Source: Labrys wisconsinensis
Lineage (GTDB): Bacteria > Pseudomonadota > Alphaproteobacteria > Rhizobiales > Labraceae
Assembly: GCF_030814995.1 (NCBI RefSeq)
Contig: NZ_JAUSVX010000028.1
Coordinates: 1 to 64,000, forward strand
Length of the DNA stretch: 64,000 bases
Reading direction: 5' to 3'
Shown in pieces: positions 51,476-61,491 of this stretch. Made by a program: the position numbers and the translations under genes. Below the pieces are notes generated by a model that was not told where the DNA came from, did not search any database, and worked only from the letters and a program-made list of their open reading frames with translations. The first letter of the stretch is position 1; each line of letters starts with the position of its first letter.

Positions 51476-52324
51476 ATGGCCCCGCGGGCGAGCTGGAGAG
51501 GCGTCCTCAAGGTGGCGGACATCGTCTGCCCGGTGGCGCTCCATGCCGCGGCCTCGACCGCGGAGCGCATCGCCTTCCATATCCTCAACCGCAAGACCGG
51601 GCACCGCGTCCACCGGCAGTTCGTCGACGCGCAGACGGAGAAGCCGGTCGCCGCGGAAGACCAGGTCAAGGGCTACCAGACCCCGCAGGGCGAGCTCGTG
51701 CTGGTGGAGCCCGAGGAGATCGCCGCCGCGATCCCCGAAAGCGACAAGACCCTCGACGTCGAGGCCTTCGTCGCCTGCGACGCCGTCGACACGCTCTATC
51801 TCGACCGGCCCTATTATCTCACGCCCGCTGCGCCGGACGATGCCGAGGCCTACGGGCTGCTGCGTGAGGAGATGCAGGCCCGGAAGGTGGCCGCCCTGGC
51901 CCGCACCGTCCTGTTCCGGCGGATGCGCACCCTGCTGATCCGGCCACAGGGCGAGGGCTTCATCGCCGACACGCTCAACTTCGACCATGAGGTCGGGTCG
52001 CCGGACGAGGCCTTCGCGGACATCCCGAAGCCGACGATCGCCAAGGAGATGCTCGACCTCGCCCGGCACATCATCGACACCAAGATGGGCGCCTTCGACC
52101 CCGCGGCCTTCGACGACCGCTACGAGGCTGCGCTGGCCGACCTGGTCAAGGCCAAGCTCGAGGGGCGCAAGATCACGCCGCCGAAGCCGCGGGCGCCGAC
52201 CGGCCCGAGCGACCTTCTGGAAGCACTGCGGCGCAGCGCCGGCGCCGGGACGCCGCCGCCGCGATCCGGCAAGGCCGGGACCGGTGCCCGGAGCTCGTCC
52301 GCGCCCCGGCGCAAGGCGGGCTGA
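51476..52324 (+). CDS. ku: Ku protein (NHEJ), copy 1
   Basis: A 282-residue bacterial Ku, the homodimeric DNA-end-binding ring of non-homologous end joining. The core begins APRASWRGVLKVADIVCPVA and contains FHILNRKTGHRVHRQFVDA, VKGYQTPQGELVLVEPEEI and YYLTPA; the C-terminal tail is basic and Pro/Ser-rich (GKAGTGARSSSAPRRKAG), suitable for recruiting ligase. Start at 51476 is chosen for the GGAGGAAGGC site; a GTG at 51434 lies inside the repeat. It faces the second ku gene tail to tail, leaving 16 bases. Confidence 0.95.
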   Translation: MAPRASWRGVLKVADIVCPVALHAAASTAERIAFHILNRKTGHRVHRQFVDAQTEKPVAAEDQVKGYQTPQGELVLVEPEEIAAAIPESDKTLDVEAFVACDAVDTLYLDRPYYLTPAAPDDAEAYGLLREEMQARKVAALARTVLFRRMRTLLIRPQGEGFIADTLNFDHEVGSPDEAFADIPKPTIAKEMLDLARHIIDTKMGAFDPAAFDDRYEAALADLVKAKLEGRKITPPKPRAPTGPSDLLEALRRSAGAGTPPPRSGKAGTGARSSSAPRRKAG

Positions 52325-52340
52325 TGCCGGCGCCCGGCGC

Positions 52341-53123
52341 CTAACCAGCCCGGCCCGCCAGGCTGCGGCGCAAGGCCTCGGTGAGGTCGATGACGTTGTC
52401 CGCCCTGCCGGCCCTTCGCCCGGCGCGCTTGCCGGCCTTCCGCTTGGCGGCGATCAGCTCCAGCAGCTTCTCCTGCACGGGATCGCGCATCATCTCCGCC
52501 GTCCAGGGCTGCGTGCGCTGCTCGATCAGGCTCGCCATGGCCCGCTTCGCCGCGGCGTCGGCCTTCTCCGGCTCGATGCCGGCGAAATAGGCCATCGCGT
52601 CGCGCACCTCGTCGCCGTAGCGCAGCGTCCAGAGCACGATGCCGCGATCACGCGGCTCGAGCATCACGGCGCGCTCGCGCCGATAGAGCACCAGGCGGGA
52701 GATGCCGACCACGCCGGTGACCCGCATCGCCTCGCGAATCACTGCGAAGGCCTCCTCCCCGACCTTGTCGTCGGGAACGAGGAAATGCGGCGTGTCGTAC
52801 CAGATCCAGGCGATCGATTCGCGCGGCACGAACATGTCGATGTCGATGGTCCGCGTGCTGTCCAGGGCGACGGCGTCGAGCTCGTCGTCCTCCAGCATGA
52901 CATGGTCGTCGTCGCCGCGCGGATAGCCCTTGACCTCGTCCGCGTCGGCCACGGGCTTGCCGGTCTCGGCGTCGACATAGCGGGCCTGGACGCGATGGCC
53001 GGTGGCGCGGTTGACGGTATGGAAGCGCAGCTTGTCGCCCTCCGAGACGGCGGGCAGCATGGCGACGGGGCAGGTCACCAGCGAGAGTTTCAGATAGCCC
53101 TTCCAGAAGGATCGCGGCGCCAT
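52341..53123 (-). CDS. ku: Ku protein (NHEJ), copy 2
   Basis: A 260-residue second Ku. The core MAPRSFWKGYLKLSLVTCPV is followed by HTVNRATGHRVQARYVDAET and EVKGYPRGDDDHVMLEDDEL; its tail AAKRKAGKRAGRRAGRADN VIDL is shorter. The two copies differ throughout, so they are old paralogues and may form heterodimers, as shown for KuA-like pairs in Sinorhizobium. Start at 53123 has GGAG upstream. It lies downstream of ligD on the same strand, 163 bases away, with a strong inverted repeat between them. Confidence 0.95.
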   Translation of the reverse strand: MAPRSFWKGYLKLSLVTCPVAMLPAVSEGDKLRFHTVNRATGHRVQARYVDAETGKPVADADEVKGYPRGDDDHVMLEDDELDAVALDSTRTIDIDMFVPRESIAWIWYDTPHFLVPDDKVGEEAFAVIREAMRVTGVVGISRLVLYRRERAVMLEPRDRGIVLWTLRYGDEVRDAMAYFAGIEPEKADAAAKRAMASLIEQRTQPWTAEMMRDPVQEKLLELIAAKRKAGKRAGRRAGRADNVIDLTEALRRSLAGRAG

Positions 53124-53144
53124 CGCGGGGTCTCCGTTCGCCCA

Positions 53145-53178
53145 GCGCGTGATCGCTTCAACTGAAGCGATCACGCGC
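53145..53178. promoter_or_regulatory. Perfect 16-bp inverted repeat between ligD and ku2
   Basis: GCGCGTGATCGCTTCA (53145-53160) and TGAAGCGATCACGCGC (53163-53178) are exact reverse complements separated by AC. It sits 22 bp upstream of the ku2 start and 109 bp downstream of the ligD stop. No U-run follows on the minus strand (GGGCGAACGG instead), so a simple terminator is unlikely. An operator for ku2 or a leader-mRNA stem fits better. Confidence 0.7.
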
Positions 53179-53286
53179 ACTATCTCTTTGCGTTTACGCA
53201 TTGTCTTGACGCGAACCGAGCGCCGGTTCGCTGGAAAATGCTCTGGTCTCCAAACGCGCCGCCGCAACCTGCGGTTCCCGGACCTC

Positions 53287-55920
53287 TCAGGCGGCGAGCT
53301 TGCCGCGGCCGAGCCGCTGGATCGCCTTGTCCAGCGGGCGCGCACCCTCGTCATAGTCGGCCCAGGCATGGCTTCCCGCCAGCAGCCCGGCGGCGGTGCG
53401 CAGGGTGAAGCGGGCGGGATCGAGATCGGCGCGCACTTGCGCCCAGGTCAGCGGCATGGAGACGGTGGCGCCCGGCCGGGCGCGCGGCGACAGCGGCGCC
53501 ACCGCGGTGGCCATGCGGTCGTTCCTGAGATAGTCGAGGAAGATGCGGCCGGTGCGCAGCTTCTTGGCCATGTTGACGACGTAGCGCTGCGGCTCGGCAC
53601 GGGCGACCTCGACGCACAGCGCGCGGGCAAAGGCCTTGGCCTCGGCCCAGCCCAGGGCGCTCCGGCCGGGCTTCAGCGGCGTCACCACGTGCAGGCCCTT
53701 GCCGCCGGTGGTCTTGCAGAAGGCGACGAGGCCGAGCGCCTCCAGCCGGTCGCGCATCTCCTGCGCCGCTTCCACCACGGCGGCGAAGGCCACCTCCGGG
53801 CCGGGGTCGAGGTCGAAGACCAGGCGGCCGGGGCGCTCGAGCTCGTCCGGCGCGCAGTTCCAGGGGTGCAGCTCCAGCCCGCCGCTCTGGGCGACCGCAG
53901 CCAGGCCCTCGACCCGGTCGATCTGGAGATAGGGCTTGCGGTCGCCGGCCACGGTCACGACCTCGATCAGGTTCGAGGTGCCGGGCATGGCGTGGCGCTG
54001 GAAGAACCGCTCCTTGCCGTCGATGCCGTCGGGCACGCGCAGGATCGAGCAGGGGCGCCCCTTGAGATGCGCGATCATCCAGGGGCCGACGGCCTCGAAA
54101 TAGCGGGCGAGCTCGAGCTTGGTGACCGGCCGGCCGTCGCCGGCATCCGGCCAGAGCGGCTTGTCCGGCCTGGTGATGACCACGCCCATGACGACGGAGC
54201 CGCCCGCCTCGGGCTTGCCCGCCACGGCCGCGGCAGGATCGGGCACGTCGGCGCCCGCCACCGGCGCCTCGGCCTGCACCTCGGCAGCGGGCTTGTCCTC
54301 GCGCAGCCCCTTGAACGCGGCCTGGCGGACATTGCCGCCGGCGGTCCAGCCGGCGAAGGCGATCTCGGCCACCAGCTCCGGCCTGGTCCAGTGCAGGTTG
54401 CGCTCCTTGCGCGGCGCGCCGACGCCGGTGAAGGGCGAGGTGTCGGTCTCCAGCGCCCGGAGGCGCGGCAGCAGGGTCTTGACCTTGTCGGCGCCGTAGC
54501 CGGTGCCGACCCGGCCGACATAGACGAAATGCCGGCCGCGGTGGACGCCGACCAGCAGCGAGCGGAAGGCGCCGTCCGTGGTCGACCAGCCGCCGATCAC
54601 CACCTCGTGGCCGGCGCGGCATTTCGACTTGGCCCAGCTGTCGCTGCGGCCCGAGACATAGGGCGCGTCGAGCCGCTTGGAGATGATGCCCTCCAGCGAC
54701 AGGCGGCAGGCCGACTTCAGCACCGCCTCGCCGCCGGTCTCGAAATGCTCGACATGGCGGATGCGGGCGGCGGCCTCCCCGTCCAGCGCGGCAAGGCGGT
54801 GCTGCAGGCGCGCCTTGCGCTCGTGCAGCGGCAGCGGCCTGAGATCCGCGGCGCCGTCGAACAGGAGATCGAAGGCGTAGAAGACGAGGTCGCCGGTCTG
54901 CTGCTCGGAAATGGCCGCCTGCAGGGCGGCGAAGTCGGGCACGCCGTTCCCTGCCAGCGCCACGATCTCGCCGTCGACGATGAGGTCGGGCAGCGCGGCG
55001 GCCGCCCGGGCGATGGCCGGGAACCTCGCCGTCCAGTCGAGCCCCTTGCGGGTCTTGAGCGTGACCGCGCCGTCCTCCACCCGGAGCTGGACGCGGTAGC
55101 CGTCGAACTTGATCTCGTGGCCCCAGCCCGGACCGGCCGGCGGCCGTTCCAGGGTCTGGCACAGCTGCGGCGCGATGAAGTCGGGCATGGCCGCCTTCCC
55201 CGGTGCGGCCCTGCCGCGGGGCCGGCGCGAGGAGGCACGCCTGGCCGCGACCTCGGGCGGGGCGCTGCTGTCCCACACCGCGTCCGGGTCGAACTGCCGG
55301 CTCGCCTGCATGAACGGCGCGGGCGCCGGACCTTCGCCGGCGGCGATGGCGGCCATGCCGCGGCTGGAGGCGACGGAACGGTCCTCGGCGAGCAGCGGGT
55401 CGTTCTCGCCCTCGTGGACGAAGGCGTCGCGATGCTTGATCAGGAGCCAGTTGGTGCGCTTGGAGCCGGCGCGGTCATGCCTGAGGCGCACCAGCACCCA
55501 GCTGCCGCGCAGCCGCTCGCCGTCCAGCGTGAACTTGAGCTCGCCCTCCGCCAGCATCGTCTCCGGCGAGAGGCGGCCTTCCGGCGCCCAGAATCCGCGG
55601 TCCCAGAGCTGCACCGTGCCGCCGCCATACTGCCCCTTGGGGATCACGCCCTCGAAGTCGCCATAGTCGAGCGGATGGTCCTCGACCTCGACCGCCAGGC
55701 GCTTGTCGTGCGGATCCCGCGAGGGGCCGCGGGTGACGGCCCAGGACTTGAAGACGCCGTCGAGCTCGAGCCGGAGGTCGTAGTGCAGGCGCGTGGCATC
55801 GTGCTTCTGGATGACGAAACGCCGGCGGGCACCCGCGGCGACCGGCGCCGCGCCGCTCGGCTCGGCGGTACGCGAAAAATCCCGCTTCGAGCGGTAGCGC
55901 GCCAGCTTCTCCTCGGCCAT
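53287..55920 (-). CDS. ligD: ATP-dependent DNA ligase D (PE-LIG-POL)
   Basis: An 877-residue multidomain repair enzyme. The 3'-phosphoesterase domain (about 30-190) has H40, H46 and D48 ([15 protein letters not shown]). The ligase domain (about 240-540) has the nucleotide-accepting K271 (EIKFDGYRV) and EGIISKRLD. The polymerase/primase domain (about 580-870) has D703 and D705 (VFDLDPGP). A linker rich in Ala/Glu joins the last two. Together with Ku it trims, fills and seals double-strand breaks. Start at 55920 is supported by GGAGGAACCGGG. The domain order is that of Pseudomonas and rhizobial LigD. Confidence 0.96.
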   Translation of the reverse strand: MAEEKLARYRSKRDFSRTAEPSGAAPVAAGARRRFVIQKHDATRLHYDLRLELDGVFKSWAVTRGPSRDPHDKRLAVEVEDHPLDYGDFEGVIPKGQYGGGTVQLWDRGFWAPEGRLSPETMLAEGELKFTLDGERLRGSWVLVRLRHDRAGSKRTNWLLIKHRDAFVHEGENDPLLAEDRSVASSRGMAAIAAGEGPAPAPFMQASRQFDPDAVWDSSAPPEVAARRASSRRPRGRAAPGKAAMPDFIAPQLCQTLERPPAGPGWGHEIKFDGYRVQLRVEDGAVTLKTRKGLDWTARFPAIARAAAALPDLIVDGEIVALAGNGVPDFAALQAAISEQQTGDLVFYAFDLLFDGAADLRPLPLHERKARLQHRLAALDGEAAARIRHVEHFETGGEAVLKSACRLSLEGIISKRLDAPYVSGRSDSWAKSKCRAGHEVVIGGWSTTDGAFRSLLVGVHRGRHFVYVGRVGTGYGADKVKTLLPRLRALETDTSPFTGVGAPRKERNLHWTRPELVAEIAFAGWTAGGNVRQAAFKGLREDKPAAEVQAEAPVAGADVPDPAAAVAGKPEAGGSVVMGVVITRPDKPLWPDAGDGRPVTKLELARYFEAVGPWMIAHLKGRPCSILRVPDGIDGKERFFQRHAMPGTSNLIEVVTVAGDRKPYLQIDRVEGLAAVAQSGGLELHPWNCAPDELERPGRLVFDLDPGPEVAFAAVVEAAQEMRDRLEALGLVAFCKTTGGKGLHVVTPLKPGRSALGWAEAKAFARALCVEVARAEPQRYVVNMAKKLRTGRIFLDYLRNDRMATAVAPLSPRARPGATVSMPLTWAQVRADLDPARFTLRTAAGLLAGSHAWADYDEGARPLDKAIQRLGRGKLAA

Positions 55921-56139
55921 CCCGGTTCCTCCGCGATCCAGCCCGGCCCGGGGCAGCCGGGGCCATCCCGCCAGGGCGAGGACGAGCACGCCTATCCGGG
56001 CCGGGCGGATCCGACCCGGTGTGACATAGAGCGGCCGGGCCGCCCGGCAAGCTCTATGCCGGAGCGGGCTTCGGCCCTATCTTGAAGACGATGCAATGCC
56101 TGCCGCCGGGGTCCGGATCCGGCGCCGAAGGGGGTGCCC

Positions 56140-56331
56140 ATGGCCGATTTCGCAGCTCTCGCCGAACTCGACGCCCGTATCGCGACCCTGCGCGAGAACA
56201 TCCGCGACCTGACCGAGCAGGCCGCCGCCGCATCGGGCGCGGCGAGCGAGACGCTCCTGGCGGACCGGATCGCCGACCAGGAGGCGAAGCTGGCGAACCT
56301 GCTGGCCGAGCGGCAGGCACTGGCGCAGTAG
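56140..56331 (+). CDS. Small coiled-coil protein (63 aa)
   Basis: A 63-residue acidic protein, MADFAALAELDARIATLREN onward, with heptad-like Leu/Ala spacing predicted to form one or two helices and no signal peptide. A GTG at 56134 is an alternative start. No family is recognised. It lies between divergent ligD and the downstream topoisomerase IB gene, 65 bases before the latter, so it may belong to the same stress-repair island. Confidence 0.6.
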   Translation: MADFAALAELDARIATLRENIRDLTEQAAAASGAASETLLADRIADQEAKLANLLAERQALAQ

Positions 56332-56396
56332 ACGCGGCCCACTCCCCGGACCGGGACGGCCGGGAACAGACCGCTGCCGCGGGCGTTGCCAGGGGC

Positions 56397-57488
56397 ATGA
56401 GCGTGCCCCTGCCCGCCGAGTTTCCGGATTCTGCGCCCATCCTCGTCCGCTCGACCGCCACCGCGGCAGCCGGAGCCCTCGCGGAGGCGGTGCGACGCGC
56501 CGGGCTGCGTCATGTCGCCGTCGACGCGCTGACGATCACGCGCCGGCAAGCCGGCAAAGGGTTCAGCTATCGCGACGCCGCCGGCCGCATCGTCCGCGAC
56601 GCGGGGGTGCTGTCGCGCATCCGCGCGCTCGCCATCCCCCCTGCCTATGTCGACGTGCGCATCGCCGAAGACATGCAGGCCCATCTCCAGGCGATCGGCC
56701 GCGACGAGGCCGGGCGCATCCAGCACCGCTACCATCCCGACTGGGACGCGGTGCGCGAGGAGCGCAAGGTCTCCCGTCTCGCCGCCCTGATCGACGCGCT
56801 GCCGCGGATCCGGGCGAGGGTGCGGCACGATCTCGCCTCGGCCCGCCTCGATCGGACCAAGGCGCTGGCCTGCGCGGTGGCGCTGATCGACGAGGCCCAT
56901 ATCCGCATAGGCTGCGAGGCCTATGCCAGGGCCCATGGCAGCCGCGGCGCCACCACGCTGCTCAAGCACAATGCCGCGGTCCGGGGCGAGCGCATCGACC
57001 TGACGTTCCGCGGCAAGGGCGGCAAGACCGTCAGCAGCGGCATGCGCGAGCCGAAGCTGGCACGGGCGCTGAAGCGCATCGGCACCCTGCCGGGCCGCCG
57101 GCTGCTGCAGTTCCGCGACACCGACGGCCGGGTGCGGCCGATCACGGCCGCCGACGTCAACGCCTATCTCCGGCGCGTCGCCGGCAAGCCGGTGACCGCC
57201 AAGGACTTCCGCCTGCTCGGCGGCAGCGCCGCGGCCCTGGAGCACCTGGCCGCCATCGAGCCGGCCGCCAGCGAGGCAGCCCGGCGCCGGCAGCTGGCCG
57301 CCGTGATGCGGATGGTCGCCGAGCACCTCGCCAACACCCCGGCCGTGACCCGCAAGAGCTATGTGCATGCGGTGGTGGTCGACGCGTTCGCCGGCGGGAC
57401 GCTTGCCGCCGCCTATCGGGCGGCGCGCGGCGCACGGCTGCGGCGGCGGGTGGAGAACGCCCTCGGCCGCCTGGTCTCCATGCGTTGA
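56397..57488 (+). CDS. DNA topoisomerase IB
   Basis: A 363-residue bacterial (poxvirus-like) type IB topoisomerase, which relaxes supercoils through a 3'-phosphotyrosyl link. The nucleophile is Y322 in TRKSYVHAVVVDAF. Other catalytic positions are likely the Arg of GRRLLQFRD and KPVTAKDFRLLGGS (Lys/Arg) near 260-275, and the DNA-binding start KGFSYRDAAGRIVRD near 55-70 is typical. The catalytic His follows at the SYVHA position. Encoded beside Ku and LigD, an arrangement seen in many Alphaproteobacteria. Confidence 0.92.
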   Translation: MSVPLPAEFPDSAPILVRSTATAAAGALAEAVRRAGLRHVAVDALTITRRQAGKGFSYRDAAGRIVRDAGVLSRIRALAIPPAYVDVRIAEDMQAHLQAIGRDEAGRIQHRYHPDWDAVREERKVSRLAALIDALPRIRARVRHDLASARLDRTKALACAVALIDEAHIRIGCEAYARAHGSRGATTLLKHNAAVRGERIDLTFRGKGGKTVSSGMREPKLARALKRIGTLPGRRLLQFRDTDGRVRPITAADVNAYLRRVAGKPVTAKDFRLLGGSAAALEHLAAIEPAASEAARRRQLAAVMRMVAEHLANTPAVTRKSYVHAVVVDAFAGGTLAAAYRAARGARLRRRVENALGRLVSMR

Positions 57489-57580
57489 GGCCGGCCCGGA
57501 CCGCCGGCGGCCGGCACCTCGAGGGAACCTTCGATCACGGCGCACGTTGGACATGCTCGATCTCCGGCGAGCACAGGACG

Positions 57581-57853
57581 ATGACCGACGGCCATACCCG
57601 CGGCTATTTCGACCCCGATCAGCTGACGATCATGGCCGAGGCCATGGCAAAGGCGTTCTCCTCGACGCTGGCGGCCGGGCGGGTGGAGGACCAGCCGGAT
57701 ATCGCCAAGGTCCGCCTCGCCCGCACCATCATGTCGATCGTCGAGCAGGGCGAGCGCGACCCGGAGACCATCGTCCGCCTCGCCCTGGACCGGCTGGGCT
57801 GCCCATCGGCGGAGCGGGACGACGAGGCGTTGTCGGGCGGCACGCCCACTTGA
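57581..57853 (+). CDS. Small hypothetical protein (90 aa)
   Basis: A 90-residue, mainly helical protein starting MTDGHTRGYFDPDQLTIMAE with IMSIVEQGERDPETIVRLAL in the middle. It has no signal peptide or membrane segment. Similar short proteins with FDPDQL..M..A are found in Hyphomicrobiales as hypothetical proteins; I cannot assign a role. The start at 57581 is supported by ACAGGACG upstream. It lies 92 bases after the topoisomerase stop. Confidence 0.65.
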   Translation: MTDGHTRGYFDPDQLTIMAEAMAKAFSSTLAAGRVEDQPDIAKVRLARTIMSIVEQGERDPETIVRLALDRLGCPSAERDDEALSGGTPT

Positions 57854-57948
57854 TTTCGGAAACGATCTCTTCCTAATATGGCGCCGACGCTTCGCCCTTC
57901 GGGGCCGCGCGACGCCCCGCCTTGCAGAAGCTCCCCCGAGATCCGATC

Positions 57949-59131
57949 ATGACCGCTGCAGCGCTCGACGACCCGGCCGACCGGCGGCCCGTCTCCGCCC
58001 GGTTGACCCTGCTCCTGGCCATGGCCTGCGGCCTGCTGGCGGCCAATGTCTACTACGCCCAGCCCCTCGCCGGCCCGATCGGCGCGGCGCTCGGCCTTTC
58101 TCCCGCCGCCACCGGGCTGGTCGTCACGGTGACGCAGGCCGGCTACGGCCTCGGCCTGCTCCTGATCGTGCCGCTCGGCGACCTCGTCGAGAACCGGCGC
58201 CTGGTGCTGGCGCTGATCGGCGCCGCCGCCCTGGCGCTCTCGGGTGCGGCGCTGTCGACCCATCCGGCCCCCTTCCTCGCTTCGGCCTTCCTCATCGGCC
58301 TCGCGTCGGTGGCGATCCAGGTGCTCGTCCCCTACGCCGCGCACATGGCGCCGGCCGCCATCCGCGGCCAGGTGGTCGGCAATGTCATGGCCGGGCTGAT
58401 GCTCGGCATCATGCTGGCGCGCCCGGCGGCGAGCTTCCTGGCGCAGCTCACCTCCTGGCACGTCGTCTTCGTCGCCTCGGCCGGCGTGATGATCCTGCTG
58501 GCCCTGACGCTCGCCCTGACGCTGCCGCCCCGCCGGCCGGCCTCGAGGCTGGGCTACGGCGCCCTGCTGGCTTCGATGGGCCGCCTCGCCCTGACGACGC
58601 CGGTGCTGCAGCGCCGGGCGGCCTACCACGCCTGCCTGTTCGGCGCCTTCAGCCTGTTCTGGACCACGACGCCGCTGCTGCTGGCCGAGGTCTTCCATCT
58701 CACGCAGGGCGGCATCGCCCTGTTCGCCCTCGCCGGCATCGCCGGGGCGATCGCCGCCCCGATCGCAGGCCGGGTGGCGGACCGCGGCTGGAGCCGCCCG
58801 GCGACCGTCCTCGCCATGCTGGCCGTGCTCGGCGCCTTCGCCATGACCCATCTCGCGCCGGCCGGCTCGCCGCTCGCGCTCGGCGGCGGCGGCGATCCTG
58901 CTCGATTTCGGCGTCGCCGCCAACGTCACCCTCGGCCAGCGCGCCATCTTCGCCCTCGGGGCGGAGCACCGCAGCCGGCTCAACGGGCTCTATATGGCGA
59001 CCTTCTTCGCCGGCGGCGCCATCGGCTCGGCCCTGGGCGGCTGGGCCTATGCCCAGGGCGGATGGATGCTCGCTTCCGCCATCGGCGGCGCCCTGCCGCT
59101 CGTCGCGCTGATCTATCTGGCGACGGAATAG
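57949..59131 (+). pseudogene. MFS transporter with a frameshift in a GGC run
   Basis: The first 310 or so codons give an ordinary 12-segment transporter N-terminus (ANVYYAQPLAGPIGAALG, then loop LGDLVENRRL). At about 58880-58893 a run of GGC units shifts the frame by one base. The homologous C-terminus continues in another frame as [20 protein letters not shown] to YLATE and a TAG at 59129-59131. Removing one G from CTCGGCGGC would restore a 393-residue protein. As read, the original frame goes on as Arg/Pro-rich nonsense to 59172. Sequencing error or real inactivation cannot be told apart here. Confidence 0.75.
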
Positions 59132-59212
59132 CCGGCTCAGCGCTGTTCTCGTACGGAGAACCGCATTCTTAACCTGTCCGGCGCTAGGGTCGCCCGTCGC
59201 CCGGACAGAGCA

Positions 59213-61444
59213 ATGCCGAAGTCGTCCGCTTCCTTCTTCCTGGAATTCCGCCGCCGCGTCGTGCTGCCGGTGGTGAGCGTGATCGTCTTCGGCTTCGTGC
59301 TCGCCGCCGCCCTGCTCTGGCAGCTCGCCGCCGCCCAGGATCAGGACGAGCTCGCCCGGTCGCAGCAGTTCATCCGGCGGTCGCTGGAGCAGCGCGCGCA
59401 GGCCATGTCCAGCACCCTGAAGGACTATGCCGCCTGGGGCGCCGCCTACCGGAACCTGCACGTCAAGCTCGACACGGCCTGGGCCTATGACCAGGAGAAT
59501 GTCGGACCGCCCCTGTATTCCGGCTTCAAGTACGACTACGTCTTCCTCGTGGCGCCGGGCGGCCGGATCGTCTACGGCGTGCTGGAGGGCCAGCTCGCCG
59601 AGCCCGCCGCGATGCCTGCGCTCGGCGGCGGGTTCCAGCTCCTGGTCGACAAGGCCGGGGCGGTGGCGCCCAACGAGACCGTGCCGGTCACCGGGCTGCT
59701 CGACGTCGCGGGCCGGCCGGTCCTGGCCGGGGCGGCCGCCCTGTCCACCGGATCGGACCCGAGCGTCAGCGCCATTCCCGGCCCGCCCTCGATCCTGGTG
59801 TTCGGCGCGCGCCTGTCCGACGACGCCCTCGCGGCGCTGGGCGAGCAATGGTTCGTCCCGCGCTTGCGGCTGGCCGGGGACGCCGCCGACGCAGCGGCGC
59901 CGCCGCACCTCGCGCTGCCGACGACGGACGGGCGCATCACCCACACGCTGCGCTGGACCCCGGACCAGCCCGGCCGCGCCATGCTGTGGCGGGTCTTCCC
60001 CGGCCTGGCGCTCGCCGCCGCCGCGCTGGCGGGATTCGTCATCCTCGTGGTCCAGCACGCCGCCAAGGCAGCCAGCACCATCTCGGAGGGCGCCTCCCGG
60101 CTGGCGGACGCGGAGGAGCAGATGCGCCATCTCGCTCTGCACGACGCGGTCACCGGCCTGCCCAACCGCGCCAGCCTGTCGCGCCACCTCCAGGAGATGC
60201 TGGCGACCGGCCGGCGCGTCTGCCTGCTCTCCATCGACCTCGACCGCTTCAAGCCGATCAACGATTCGCTCGGCCACCGCGCCGGCGACGTCGTGCTCGG
60301 CGAGGTCGCCCATCGCCTGCGCAAGCTGGTGCACGAGCACGACCTGGCGGCCCGCCTCGGCGGCGACGAATTCGCCGCGGCGCTGCTCGACCGCACCGAC
60401 GACGAGGTCGAGCGGTTCTGCCAGCGCCTGCAGCGCGACCTGGCGGCGCCGATCGTCCACGAGGGCTGCGAGCTCAGCGTCGGCGCCTCGATCGGCATCG
60501 CCCTGTCGCCTGGCGATGCCCGTTCGGCGGAGGAGCTGCTGCGCGTCGCCGACCTCGCGCTCTACCAGGCCAAGCGCGACGGCTTCGGCACCTACCGCTT
60601 CTACGCGCCCGAGATGAACGAGCACATCGCCAGCCGCCGGGTGCTCGAGGCCGACCTCCGGCGCGCCCTGCAGCGCGGCGAGTTCGTGCTGCACTACCAG
60701 CCGCGCTTCGACGCCCATTCCATGCGCATCACCAGCGCCGAGGCGCTGGTCCGCTGGCTGGCGCCGTCGGGCGGGCTGGTCCGCCCGGCCGAGTTCATCC
60801 CGCTGGCCGAGGAGATCGGCCTGATCGTGCCGCTCGGCGAATGGGTGCTGCACACGGCCTGCGCCGCCGCGGTGCAATGGGGGACGATCGGCGTCTCCGT
60901 CAATGTTTCGCCGGCTCAGGTCCGCTCGGGCGACCTCACGGCGACGGTGGAGCGCGCCCTGCGGGAGACCGGCCTGTCGCCGGACCGGCTCGAGCTCGAG
61001 CTCACCGAAGGCGTCCTCCTGGAAGACACGGACCGGGCCCGCGACACCCTGGCCGCGCTGAAGCGGCTCGGCGTCCGGCTGGCGCTGGACGATTTCGGCA
61101 CCGGCTATTCCTCGCTCGGCTACATCAGACGCTTTCCCTTCGACGCCATCAAGATCGACAAGCAGTTCGTCGCCGACATGGCGACGACGCGCGGCTCGCG
61201 CGCCATCGTCCAGTCGATCCTCGGCCTCGGCAAGGCGCTCGGCATGTCGGTCACCGCCGAGGGCGTGGAGACGGCCGAGCAGCTGATGCTGCTGCGCCTG
61301 GACGGCTGCGACGAGGTGCAGGGCTTCTACGCCTCCCCGCCGCGCGACCAGGCCGTGATCGCCGGGCTGGTGCAGGCCCAGGCGCCGGCCGCCGCGGGCG
61401 GCCCGCCGCCGCCGCTCGAACACACCCACCGCGCCTCAGCCTGA
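59213..61444 (+). CDS. CHASE4-GGDEF-EAL bifunctional c-di-GMP protein
   Basis: A 743-residue membrane sensor. A first membrane helix (about 18-40) and a second (about 262-280) enclose a periplasmic CHASE4-like domain (STLKDYAAWGAAYRNLH near 67-83). The GGDEF domain has G383-G-D-E-F and DAVTGLPNR; its I-site is HEHD in place of RxxD. The EAL domain has E510-A-L, ELTEG, LDDFGTGYSSLGY and AEGVE intact. So both diguanylate cyclase and phosphodiesterase activity are possible, with the balance set by a periplasmic signal. It is monocistronic, starting 81 bases after the MFS remnant. Confidence 0.93.
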   Translation: MPKSSASFFLEFRRRVVLPVVSVIVFGFVLAAALLWQLAAAQDQDELARSQQFIRRSLEQRAQAMSSTLKDYAAWGAAYRNLHVKLDTAWAYDQENVGPPLYSGFKYDYVFLVAPGGRIVYGVLEGQLAEPAAMPALGGGFQLLVDKAGAVAPNETVPVTGLLDVAGRPVLAGAAALSTGSDPSVSAIPGPPSILVFGARLSDDALAALGEQWFVPRLRLAGDAADAAAPPHLALPTTDGRITHTLRWTPDQPGRAMLWRVFPGLALAAAALAGFVILVVQHAAKAASTISEGASRLADAEEQMRHLALHDAVTGLPNRASLSRHLQEMLATGRRVCLLSIDLDRFKPINDSLGHRAGDVVLGEVAHRLRKLVHEHDLAARLGGDEFAAALLDRTDDEVERFCQRLQRDLAAPIVHEGCELSVGASIGIALSPGDARSAEELLRVADLALYQAKRDGFGTYRFYAPEMNEHIASRRVLEADLRRALQRGEFVLHYQPRFDAHSMRITSAEALVRWLAPSGGLVRPAEFIPLAEEIGLIVPLGEWVLHTACAAAVQWGTIGVSVNVSPAQVRSGDLTATVERALRETGLSPDRLELELTEGVLLEDTDRARDTLAALKRLGVRLALDDFGTGYSSLGYIRRFPFDAIKIDKQFVADMATTRGSRAIVQSILGLGKALGMSVTAEGVETAEQLMLLRLDGCDEVQGFYASPPRDQAVIAGLVQAQAPAAAGGPPPPLEHTHRASA

Positions 61445-61491
61445 GCGGCCGGAAGGCACGACGGCGAGGCGGCATCGGTCCGTCCCGCCGA

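Noticed and set aside
53145-53178. Rho-independent terminator of ligD
   Set aside because: The stem is strong but is not followed by T residues on the ligD-coding strand and lies 109 bp past the stop.
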